From positions 1 through 6,926 of the forward strand of contig JBMZCV010000224.1 of the NCBI GenBank assembly GCA_049613665.1: a stretch of DNA of 6,926 bases, read 5' to 3'. Origin of the DNA: JBMZCV01 sp049613665. Lineage in GTDB: Bacteria > Bacteroidota > Bacteroidia > Chitinophagales > UBA2359. The number at the start of each line of letters is the position of its first letter. The first letter of the stretch is position 1. A program made the translations under genes and the position numbers. Below, piece after piece: positions 1-6,617 of the stretch. The notes beneath the pieces are model-generated. The model saw nothing but the letters and a program-made list of their open reading frames with translations. It had not been told where the DNA came from and did not search any database.

Positions 1-2
1 GC

Positions 3-143
3 GAAACGGCTTTGCAACAAATCAAAGAAAAAGGCTATGCTGAAAAATATTATGGCGATAGCAGAGAAAAGATATTAATCGGCATCAATTTTAGCAGCGA
101 ACTAAAAACGGTTGATGATTGGAAATATGAAGTTTTTAAGTAA
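3..143 (+). CDS. AAA-ATPase-like / PD-(D/E)XK nuclease family protein, C-terminal end only (5' partial)
   Basis: The reading frame enters from outside the window and ends at TAA (141-143), leaving 46 residues that begin ETALQQIKEKGY and end DDWKYEVFK. The pattern 'AL-QI--KGYA-KY', then a basic/hydrophobic strand 'KILIGINFS', then 'DW' near the C-terminus is typical of the end of the large Bacteroidota family that joins an AAA-ATPase-like domain to a C-terminal PD-(D/E)XK nuclease-like domain (Pfam AAA-ATPase_like plus PDDEXK_9). These proteins occur in many copies per genome and their biological role is poorly known; a nuclease or mobile/defence-related role is only a guess. The ATPase part and the nuclease active site would lie upstream of the window, so neither can be checked. 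The gene is separated from the next one by 463 bp and is probably not in its operon. Confidence 0.72.
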   Translation, partial: ETALQQIKEKGYAEKYYGDSREKILIGINFSSELKTVDDWKYEVFK

Positions 144-606
144 ACTTTATAGCATTGTTACTATTTTAGGCTTTTTTTAATCTAAATCAATAAAACTTGA
201 ATGTTTAACAAGTATATAAAAAAAACTTCTACTTCTGTTTACTCTTTTTCAAATAAAATTTTTAATTCTATTTGTTTCATACTGATAATCAAATAGTTAT
301 GATAAATATTTTCGGAAAACAGATTACTTTTCTTTTCGTAAAAAAAAATAGCTATCATATTTTTTATCACAATAATGCACAAAAAAATAATTTAAAGCCT
401 TGAAATAGCATTTTTTCAAAAAATTAAAATAATTTTGTGCATTATTCAGTTATAAATTAAGGCCATAACAGCATCAAAGTAAGGCATTATTTTTGTCTTT
501 ATTCTGATGTTCCAAAAAAATTAAGTCTCAAATATAAAAGAGACCATAAAAATACTTCATTCTTTTTTCGATACAATTTGTTTCGCCAAACATAAAATTC
601 ATAGCT
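144..606. other. AT-rich intergenic region upstream of porW
   Basis: This 463-bp stretch shows no convincing ORF on either strand and is very AT-rich with many A and T runs. A T7 run at 172-178 follows the upstream stop codon, but only a 3-bp AGC/GCT stem could precede it, so I do not call a terminator. It holds a long perfect inverted repeat at 371-446 and, at its 3' edge, a promoter-like pair of boxes running into 602-609. No tRNA, rRNA or recognisable riboswitch was seen. Confidence 0.6.
371..446. repeat. Inverted repeat: 14-bp perfect arms, 48-nt spacer
   Basis: The left arm AATAATGCACAAAA (371-384) is the exact reverse complement of the right arm TTTTGTGCATTATT (433-446). The 48-nt spacer (385-432) has AT-rich segments next to the arms that could pair further with gaps, and a small internal dyad, TGAAA (401-405) with TTTCA (414-418). 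No T tract follows the right arm, so it is not a standard terminator. The shape fits a structured RNA, a regulator binding region, or a small palindromic repeat such as a MITE. No clear target-site duplication flanks it. It resembles the repeat at 6618-6695 in arm length, spacer length and an internal 8-mer. Confidence 0.7.
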
Positions 607-609
607 TTG
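577..609 (+). promoter_or_regulatory. Candidate Bacteroidota-type promoter overlapping the porW start codon
   Basis: TTTG (577-580) and TAGCTTTG (602-609) are separated by 21 nt. This matches the Bacteroidota housekeeping consensus of a -33 TTG/TTTG box and a -7 TAnnTTTG box. The -7 box ends exactly on the TTG (607-609) proposed as the porW start codon, so a transcript from here would begin after that codon. Either the box is a chance match in AT-rich DNA or the annotated start is wrong. TACAATTTG at 572-580 is a second, one-base-off -7-like sequence that would place transcription upstream of 607. Confidence 0.35.
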
Positions 610-681
610 AACCGACTATTTTATATTTTCGTTTGCCTCGCTATCTGTTTGATAACTTTCAATACAGATTCCGTTTTTGCT
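607..681 (+). other. Predicted Sec signal peptide of PorW (signal peptidase I type)
   Basis: Residues 1-25 have a short positive n-region (MNR), a hydrophobic core (LFYIFVCLAICLITF) and an Ala-X-Ala-like end, VFA, before Gln26, predicting cleavage between Ala25 and Gln26. Cys10 and Cys14 lie inside the core, and the residues before them (FV and AI) do not fit a lipobox, which needs a small residue just before Cys. The mature protein starts with a Lys/Ser-rich stretch (26-46). Its export fits an envelope role. Confidence 0.7.
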
Positions 682-3600
682 CAAAAAAAGAAATCTTCTT
701 CGAGCAAAAAGAAAAAGAGCAATTCCTCTTCTGGAGCAAAAAATGCTTATCAAGATTTGACAACTCGATACAATCGTTATTTTAATGCTAAAATGCGATA
801 TACCGAAGGTATCAAACAATTGGAAACTTCTCACAAAGACGACTACGATGAGTTGTTGCCTGTGTATGCCTACGACAAAGGCGACGGCACATCTATTGGT
901 GGAAATCTGAACGAAGTGATTACGAAAACGCAAGATGCCATCAAGTTGAAGCCAAATAGCAAATGGATAGATGATTGTTATTTGCTCATGGGAAAGGCTT
1001 ATTATTTGCAAGGCGACAATACTTCGGCTGACCAAGCTTTTCAATATATCAACGGCAAGTTTAAGAATCGTTTGCGAATTTCGGCTACAAAAGACAAATC
1101 ACAGATAGCTAAAGAACGAAAAGAGCGAGAAAAAGAAAAAAATAAAGAGCGTTTGCAAGCCGAAAAAGAACGAGATAAAGAACGTGCTGAACGTGAAAAA
1201 GCGAGAGAAGCTGAGAAAAAAGAAAAAGCGAAAGAAAAAAAGGTAAGAGACAAAGAACGTGCTGCCGATAAAAAAGCGAAAGAAAGAGAAAAAAAAGTTA
1301 GAGAAAAAGAGCGTGCGAAAGAGAAAAAACGCAAGGCTAGAGAAAAGAAAAAGCGTATAAAAGCGAAAGAAAAAGCAAAACGCCAACGAAAAAAAGGCAA
1401 AACGCCTAAAAAAACATCTAGCTCAAAAAGTAGCTCTTCTAGCAAAAAAACAACTACTAAAGATAAAAAAACAGATAATACTAGCGAAACAACAACCGAA
1501 GATGATAACAAATCTTCGAAAGCTGCTGAAATTGAGGAGCAAGAAAGGCTAGAAAATGAGCGACTTGAAAAAGAAGCGGAGGAGCAAGCAGCCGCAAAAG
1601 AAGAGGAAGAACAAGAAGTGGCTGAAATAAAAGAAAAAACTTATAAAAAAGGTGGTTTGTCGCATCAGCCTGTCAATCATGAAGCTACGGTTTGGCTGGC
1701 TCGTTCTTATATCAGTCAAGAGCAGTTTGGCGATGCCGAAGCATTGTTGCGAAAGGCACAAGGAGACAAAAGTTTTCCTAAGCGAGTAAGCGGCCAACTC
1801 AACGCATTGGAGGCACATTATTATTTGCAACGTGAAGATTGGGATAAAGCAAAAGTTGCTTTGCAAGCAGCCATAAAAACCACTCGAAAAAAGAAAGATA
1901 AAGCACGTTTATATTATATTTTGGCACAGCTAGAACAAAGAGACAACAACTTTGCAGGTGCGTTGGCCAATTTTGAAAAGGTATTGAAAAAACGCCCAAC
2001 TTATGACATGGAATTTAACGCAAAGCTAAACATTGCGAAAACGAAAATGCAAAGTGGCGAGTTTAATGCTGATAGAGCAATTACCTACTTGAAAAAGATG
2101 TTGCGAGATAGCAAAAATGACGAGTTTCAAGACCAGATTTATTTTACGATGGCTGAAATTGAGCTTGAAAATGGCGATGAAGCAAAAGCAACAGAATATT
2201 TTGCCGATGCAGCAAAAAATAGCACGGTAAATCCAGCACAAAAAGCACGAGCTTTTCTGCGATTGGCAGACCTTAGTTATGAGCGTGAAAATTATGTGAC
2301 AGCTAGTTCATATTATGATAGCACCCTTGTTGTGTTGTCGAAAGACCACAAAAGGTATGAAGAAATTAGCGATAGAAGAATTGTTTTGACCGATTTGGTA
2401 AAGCATATTCAAATTGTAGAATTGCAAGACAGCCTAAGACGCATTGCTGATATGTCTGATGCTGCTCGCTTGGCTTATTTGGAAGACATCATTGAGCAGC
2501 TCGAAAAAGAAGCTCAAGCAGAAGCCGACGAACAGCAGGCTTTCTTGGAAGAGCAGGATAAGAAAAATAAAGATAAAAAAGAAGGCGGTACATTTTATTT
2601 TTATAATGATGTAGCAAAAGCAATGGGGAAAAATGATTTTCTTGGCAAATGGGGACAACGTAGCAATACGGACAATTGGCGTTTGAGCAACAAATCTTCT
2701 GGCTTGGGCAATTTGGCTGATACTGATACAACTAGCATTAGCCGAAATACATTGGTTGCCTTGGCAGGAAAAGGTAGATTAACAGTAGATGATTTGATGA
2801 AAGATTTGCCGCTCACAAAAACTGCAAAAACACAATCTGATAGCCTTGTTACGGCTTCTTTGTATGCTATTGGACGTATTTATCATGTGCGTTTGAAAGC
2901 TGGCGACAAAGCTATTGTTTCTTTCGATGAGTTATTGGAGCGTTTTCCAGTAACAGAACATTCGGCTGCTGCACACTACAACTTGTATTTGTTGTACAAA
3001 AATGAAAGCGAAAACAAAAAGTCTAACCAATCTAAGAAAGTTATTTTAAATGATTATCCTGAAAGCAAGTATGCAAAACTCTTGCAAGATGCCGATTATT
3101 TGAAAGTGCTGGCACAAAAAGAACGAGAATTAGAAGAGTATTACGAAAAAACATATGCTTACTTCAAATCTGAAAACTTTGGAGAAGTAGATAAGCGACA
3201 AAAGCAAGTCAATGATTTGTTTCCAGAAAACCCTTTGCAACCAAAGTTTGATTTGCTAAATGCAATGGTTATGGGGCATACAGGCGACAAGACTACTTAT
3301 ATGAAAGCTTTGCAAGATGTGATGAAAAAGCACCCAGAAGATGAGGTAAAAGATAAGGCAGAAGAAATTTTGAGTTATCTGCGAAAAGGAGGCAAAAAGT
3401 CAAATAAACCTAGCGGCAAATCAAGTGCAAAATATCAATACAAACCCAACAGTCGACATTATTTTGTGGTAGCTTTCGATTCTTTTTCCAAAAAAATAAA
3501 TACTGCTACAAATGGTTTGTCAGATTTTAATATGGGCAATTTTAAAACCCAAAAGCTCAAAGTAAATCCAATGTTGCTTGACCCAAAAAATCAAATCGTA

Positions 3601-3795
3601 TTGGTAAAAGATTTTTCAAATGCCGAAAAAGCAAAGATTTATTTCAAAACATTGAAAGAGCAAGAACTTGATGTTTTCAAAGGTTTAGATGTACCTTTTA
3701 AAACTTTTATTATCTCAAAATCAAACTTTTCGCAATATTTTAAAGACAAAAAAGCAGATGTTTACTATGAATTTTTCTTAGAAAATTATAAATAA
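607..3795 (+). CDS. porW: PorW/SprE-like type IX secretion TPR protein with a charged insert
   Basis: This 1062-residue exported protein resembles PorW (Porphyromonas) and SprE (Flavobacterium), envelope TPR proteins needed for T9SS secretion and, in gliders, motility. Family landmarks: N-terminal block YNRYFNAK...EGIKQLETSHKDDYDELLPV (about 55-86); TPR-like helices at 119-150, 358-460 and 468-575; helix LQDSLRRIADMSDAARLAYL (607-626) leading into a Glu-rich coil to about 655; signature FYFYN...GKNDFLGKWGQR...DNWR (663-692); more TPR-like helices at 748-925; compact C-terminal domain from SRHYFVVAFDSF (949-960) to the end. The family is usually about 850-900 residues; the excess matches an insert at about 158-350. 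The start is the TTG at 607: no in-frame ATG occurs between the stop at 547-549 and M63, and TTG gives a good signal peptide. No lipobox Cys is visible, although known PorW/SprE are lipoproteins. Likely co-transcribed with the PBP gene 147 bp downstream. Family assignment is fairly secure; specific function is inferred. Confidence 0.82.
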   Translation: MNRLFYIFVCLAICLITFNTDSVFAQKKKSSSSKKKKSNSSSGAKNAYQDLTTRYNRYFNAKMRYTEGIKQLETSHKDDYDELLPVYAYDKGDGTSIGGNLNEVITKTQDAIKLKPNSKWIDDCYLLMGKAYYLQGDNTSADQAFQYINGKFKNRLRISATKDKSQIAKERKEREKEKNKERLQAEKERDKERAEREKAREAEKKEKAKEKKVRDKERAADKKAKEREKKVREKERAKEKKRKAREKKKRIKAKEKAKRQRKKGKTPKKTSSSKSSSSSKKTTTKDKKTDNTSETTTEDDNKSSKAAEIEEQERLENERLEKEAEEQAAAKEEEEQEVAEIKEKTYKKGGLSHQPVNHEATVWLARSYISQEQFGDAEALLRKAQGDKSFPKRVSGQLNALEAHYYLQREDWDKAKVALQAAIKTTRKKKDKARLYYILAQLEQRDNNFAGALANFEKVLKKRPTYDMEFNAKLNIAKTKMQSGEFNADRAITYLKKMLRDSKNDEFQDQIYFTMAEIELENGDEAKATEYFADAAKNSTVNPAQKARAFLRLADLSYERENYVTASSYYDSTLVVLSKDHKRYEEISDRRIVLTDLVKHIQIVELQDSLRRIADMSDAARLAYLEDIIEQLEKEAQAEADEQQAFLEEQDKKNKDKKEGGTFYFYNDVAKAMGKNDFLGKWGQRSNTDNWRLSNKSSGLGNLADTDTTSISRNTLVALAGKGRLTVDDLMKDLPLTKTAKTQSDSLVTASLYAIGRIYHVRLKAGDKAIVSFDELLERFPVTEHSAAAHYNLYLLYKNESENKKSNQSKKVILNDYPESKYAKLLQDADYLKVLAQKERELEEYYEKTYAYFKSENFGEVDKRQKQVNDLFPENPLQPKFDLLNAMVMGHTGDKTTYMKALQDVMKKHPEDEVKDKAEEILSYLRKGGKKSNKPSGKSSAKYQYKPNSRHYFVVAFDSFSKKINTATNGLSDFNMGNFKTQKLKVNPMLLDPKNQIVLVKDFSNAEKAKIYFKTLKEQELDVFKGLDVPFKTFIISKSNFSQYFKDKKADVYYEFFLENYK
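1078..1656 (+). repeat. Low-complexity region encoding the charged PorW insert (residues about 158-350)
   Basis: This in-frame segment falls into three zones. Residues about 161-268 are almost all Lys, Arg, Glu and Ala, with near-repeats RDKERA (189-194), RDKERA (214-219) and REKERA (232-237), predicting a long charged helix or coiled coil. Residues about 269-305 are Ser/Thr/Lys-rich and probably flexible. Residues about 306-343 are strongly acidic (Glu-rich). The coding strand is A/G-rich, with an A8 run at 1289-1296 and an A7 run at 1235-1241. AAAGAACGTGCTG occurs at 1177-1189 and again at 1252-1264, 75 bp (25 codons) apart, pointing to growth by duplication. It sits between two TPR-like units, and the flanking family blocks remain in frame. 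Confidence 0.75.
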
Positions 3796-3942
3796 ATTTT
3801 AAAAAGAACAGATTTTTTTTATAATATCGAAATATCGTAAAAACGATTGAAATAACAGTGATTATTCGCAAAGTTTTCATTTCTAAAAAAACAACCCAAT
3901 TATTCCCTTTTTTTTGAAAACGCATCATAATTATATACACAA

Positions 3943-6324
3943 ATGAGTGTCACTCAGAATACGAGCAAGACGAAAAAAACAGCAAAACAAACAACACCAA
4001 ACTACAAAAGATATATTTTTGCTATGTGGCTAATATATTTTTTAGGTATTGTTAGTGTATTTATACTATTTCGCCATATCTCCAATGGTGGTTTTGGTGA
4101 GCTACCTAGCTTTGTCGAATTGGAAAGTCCAACGAGTGCTTTAGCTTCCGAAATATATTCGGCAGATAATGTATTGTTGGGCAAATTTTTTATTGAAGAC
4201 CGCTCCAACTCTAGCTTTGAAGAACTGCCTCCACATCTTGTCGATGCACTTATTGCTACAGAAGATGTGCGTTTTTACAACCATTCGGGCATTGATTTAA
4301 GAAGTTTAACTCGTGCCGTTTTTTATGGTCTGACAGGCGAAAATAGAGGAGGAGCAAGTACGATTAGTCAGCAGTTGGCCTTAAATTTATTTGACCGTCG
4401 GTCGCCTGATATTACAGAACGTATCAAGCAAAAATTTAAGGAGTGGGTTATTGCAGTACGTTTGGAACGCAGCTACACAAAAGAAGAAATCTTGACGATG
4501 TATCTCAATACTGTTCCATTTGGCTATAATGCACATGGAGTAAAAGCAGCTTCTTATGTGTTTTTCGATAGCTCGCCAGATTCATTAAAAGTGCAAGAAG
4601 CAGCCGTTTTGGTCGGAATGCTAAAAGCAAATACATTGTATAATCCAAAAAGAAACCCAAATAACTCTAAGAAAAGACGAAATGTCGTTTTAGAGCAAAT
4701 GGCGAAATACGACAAAATAACTGCTGCAAAACGTGATTCTTTGCAAGAGTTGCCTATCGAATTGCGATTTAATCGCACAACACATGATGAGGGTTTGGCA
4801 ACTTATTTTCGTGATTATGTCAAATCTTATTTGAAAGAATGGGCAACAGATGAAGATAACAAAAAATTGGACGGCACAAATTACAATATTTTCAAAGATG
4901 GGCTAAAAATCTATACTACACTAGACTCTCGTATGCAGCAACATGCCGAAGAAGCGGTAGAAGAATACATGGCCAACTTGCAAGGACAGTTTTACAAACA
5001 TTGGGGTAAGAAAAACCCGTGGGATAACTTGCCTCGTGCCAAACTGAAAAAAGGCAATATATGGTATGGTACAAATGAGCTGATATATCGTGCCGTAAAA
5101 CAATCTGGACGCTACAATATGATGAAATCAAGTGGCTCAAACGAAGAAAAAATTAAAAAAGCTTTTGAAACACCTACCAAAATGTCACTTTTCTCATGGA
5201 AAGGCGAAATAGATACTACTTTGACACCACTAGATTCTTTGGGATATTACAAAAATATTTTGCACGCAGGTTTTATGTCTATCGACCCTAGCAACGGACA
5301 CATCAAAGCGTGGGTAGGCGATATCAATCACAAACATTTCAAATATGATAATGTACGACCTAGCTCAAAACAGCAAGTAGGTTCTACATTCAAGCCTTTT
5401 GTTTATGCACTTGCTATGGACAATGGTTGGTCGCCTTGTCATCTTGTGCCAAATTCACCTGTTACTTTTGAAGATTTCGACAATTGGACACCAGAAAATG
5501 CAGGTAAGCTTTATGATGGCCAAAAAATAACACTAGAAACAGGCTTGGCTCATTCTATCAACAGAATTACGGCTTATTTGATGAAACAATTGTCGCCACA
5601 ACAAGTTATCGACTTGGCGAAAGCTATGGGTATCGAAAGCCATATGGATCCATATCCATCTATTTGTCTAGGAACGCCCGATATTTCTGTTTATGAAATG
5701 ATTGGAGCGTACGGAACTTTTGCAAACAAAGGTTTTTATAACCGCCCTATTGCTATTGTGAGGTTGGAAGACAAAAACGGAAATGAAATACGACGTTTTC
5801 CTACTTTCAAACGAGAAGCCATCAACGAACACGCTGCCTATGCCATGATTAGCTTGCTAAAAGGAGTGGCAAACAAAGGAACTGCCATTAGATTGCGTAC
5901 TAGATATGGTTTTTACAACGAGATAGCAGGAAAAACAGGCACAACAGATGATAACTCTGATGGTTGGTTTATCGGCATTACACCAAAATTAGTCTCAGGC
6001 GGCTGGGTTGGTGGCGACGAAAAAGCCATTCGATTCAAAACTACTAGACTCGGTAGCGGCTCTAATATGTCATTGCCAATTTGGGCAGCTTTTATGAAAC
6101 GAGTATATGCAGATGAAAGTTTAGATGTTAGCAAAGAGGATTATTTTGTGAGACCACCTAATATGAGCATTGAGCTAGATTGCGAAAAATATGGGCCTGT
6201 GCCAACTGACGAAGCAGAAAATGCAACAACTGACCCTAATAATCCAGGCGAACCAACTGACCCAAGTGCTATTCCAGAAGAAGAAGAAATATTTGATTAT
6301 AACGACCAATTCGATATTGAATAA
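3943..6324 (+). CDS. mrcA: Penicillin-binding protein 1A (bifunctional transglycosylase/transpeptidase)
   Basis: This 793-residue class A PBP polymerises lipid II into glycan strands and crosslinks peptides on the outer face of the inner membrane. Order: a Lys/Thr-rich cytoplasmic tail (1-22); one membrane helix (about 24-43); a GT51 domain with TEDVRFYNHSGID (106-118, probable catalytic Glu107), GGASTISQQLALNLF (136-150), a Lys-Glu motif (KFKEW, probable second Glu167), and LTMYLNTVPFGYNAHGV (184-200); a linker with FYKHWGKKNPW (350-360); and a transpeptidase domain with STFK (nucleophile Ser481, codon 5383-5385), SIN (538-540) and KTGT (664-667). All key motifs are present, so the enzyme should be active. 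The tail from about 752 is Pro/Asp/Glu-rich. Length is ordinary for a Bacteroidota PBP1A. The ATG has no Shine-Dalgarno but an A-rich lead (ATACACAA), as is usual in the phylum. No strong promoter is seen in the 147-bp gap after porW, so co-transcription is likely. Confidence 0.95.
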   Translation: MSVTQNTSKTKKTAKQTTPNYKRYIFAMWLIYFLGIVSVFILFRHISNGGFGELPSFVELESPTSALASEIYSADNVLLGKFFIEDRSNSSFEELPPHLVDALIATEDVRFYNHSGIDLRSLTRAVFYGLTGENRGGASTISQQLALNLFDRRSPDITERIKQKFKEWVIAVRLERSYTKEEILTMYLNTVPFGYNAHGVKAASYVFFDSSPDSLKVQEAAVLVGMLKANTLYNPKRNPNNSKKRRNVVLEQMAKYDKITAAKRDSLQELPIELRFNRTTHDEGLATYFRDYVKSYLKEWATDEDNKKLDGTNYNIFKDGLKIYTTLDSRMQQHAEEAVEEYMANLQGQFYKHWGKKNPWDNLPRAKLKKGNIWYGTNELIYRAVKQSGRYNMMKSSGSNEEKIKKAFETPTKMSLFSWKGEIDTTLTPLDSLGYYKNILHAGFMSIDPSNGHIKAWVGDINHKHFKYDNVRPSSKQQVGSTFKPFVYALAMDNGWSPCHLVPNSPVTFEDFDNWTPENAGKLYDGQKITLETGLAHSINRITAYLMKQLSPQQVIDLAKAMGIESHMDPYPSICLGTPDISVYEMIGAYGTFANKGFYNRPIAIVRLEDKNGNEIRRFPTFKREAINEHAAYAMISLLKGVANKGTAIRLRTRYGFYNEIAGKTGTTDDNSDGWFIGITPKLVSGGWVGGDEKAIRFKTTRLGSGSNMSLPIWAAFMKRVYADESLDVSKEDYFVRPPNMSIELDCEKYGPVPTDEAENATTDPNNPGEPTDPSAIPEEEEIFDYNDQFDIE

Positions 6325-6357
6325 ATAAGGAGTTGTTTAGCTATTTTTTAAGCTATT

Positions 6358-6373
6358 CTCGGTTTAACAAAAA
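6358..6373 (+). repeat. Direct repeat copy 1 (CTCGGTTTAACAAAAA)
   Basis: CTCGGTTTAACAAAAA here recurs at 6584-6599 with one difference (C to T at the eleventh base). The two copies lie 226 bp apart in the same orientation. The CTCGG core is unusual in such AT-rich surroundings, but the A-rich 3' part makes a partly random match possible. The function is unknown. Confidence 0.45.
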
Positions 6374-6409
6374 AAAACTAAAAATGATTTTCAATGTGTT
6401 AAAAACTAA

Positions 6410-6421
6410 CAAAGTACTTTG
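6410..6421. promoter_or_regulatory. 12-bp perfect palindrome CAAAGTACTTTG
   Basis: CAAAGTACTTTG equals its own reverse complement, and the flanking bases do not extend the symmetry. It lies 86 bp after the PBP1A stop codon and upstream of the terminator. A loop-free palindrome of this size could be a dimeric regulator site or a modification site, or it could be chance. No adjacent promoter was seen, so a regulatory role is weakly supported. Confidence 0.3.
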
Positions 6422-6471
6422 CTGAATAGTGATTGACACTCAAAATTATTGTTTTTCATAAAAAAAATGCG

Positions 6472-6513
6472 AACATCTTAAAAGCTTATACTAGCTTTTA
6501 AGATGTTTTTTTT
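6472..6513 (+). terminator. Rho-independent terminator for the porW-mrcA unit
   Basis: AACATCTTAAAAGCT (6472-6486) and AGCTTTTAAGATGTT (6493-6507) form a perfect 15-bp stem around a 6-nt loop, TATACT. An unbroken T8 (6506-6513) overlaps the end of the stem. It begins 147 bp after the PBP1A stop codon and is the first strong terminator in the window. An A8 run at 6460-6467, four bases before the stem, would read as a U tract on the other strand, so the structure may also stop transcription coming from the right. The stem is AT-rich, but its length compensates. Confidence 0.9.
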
Positions 6514-6583
6514 GTTCCTTTTTAAAACATTTTAGCATTCTCAAGCATTATTCTCAATAGTTCAGACATTTTTTTCAACAGTA

Positions 6584-6599
6584 CTCGGTTTAATAAAAA
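6584..6599 (+). repeat. Direct repeat copy 2 (CTCGGTTTAATAAAAA)
   Basis: This is the second copy of the 16-bp repeat at 6358-6373, with one mismatch. It lies directly before the outer arm (6600-6606) of the imperfect inverted repeat that ends at 6725. Confidence 0.45.
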
Positions 6600-6617
6600 G
6601 ACATCTTTTGGCAAGAG

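Noticed and set aside
144..178. T7 run after the first gene's stop codon, considered as its terminator.
   Set aside because: Only a 3-bp AGC/GCT stem can be drawn before it.
371..446. CRISPR array or att site as an explanation for the inverted repeat.
   Set aside because: There is only one pair of arms in opposite orientation, no regularly spaced direct repeats, no cas or integrase gene, and no tRNA nearby.
616..1044. A reverse-strand open frame of 142 codons opposite the porW 5' end.
   Set aside because: It overlaps a coding region with strong family signatures, has no recognisable motifs, and lacks its own promoter.
1041..1511. A long reverse-strand open frame of 156 codons, Phe/Ser/Arg-rich, opposite the charged insert, and an overlapping one at 1099-1386.
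   Set aside because: It is the antisense reading of a Lys/Glu-rich tract, where AAA and GAA codons give TTT and TTC with few stops. The composition is not protein-like and there is no start context.
3785..3825. ATTATAAA/TTTATAAT pairing around the porW stop codon with a T8 run inside it.
   Set aside because: The stem is A/T only with a 25-nt loop, and the T run lies before the end of the right arm rather than after it, so it does not fit a terminator.
3834..3847. Hairpin ATCGT-AAAA-ACGAT between porW and mrcA, considered as a terminator.
   Set aside because: The stem is only 5 bp and no T run follows it.
6326..6332. Shine-Dalgarno-like AAGGAG just after the PBP1A stop codon.
   Set aside because: No start codon with a usable frame follows at a suitable distance, and such sites are not typical of this phylum.
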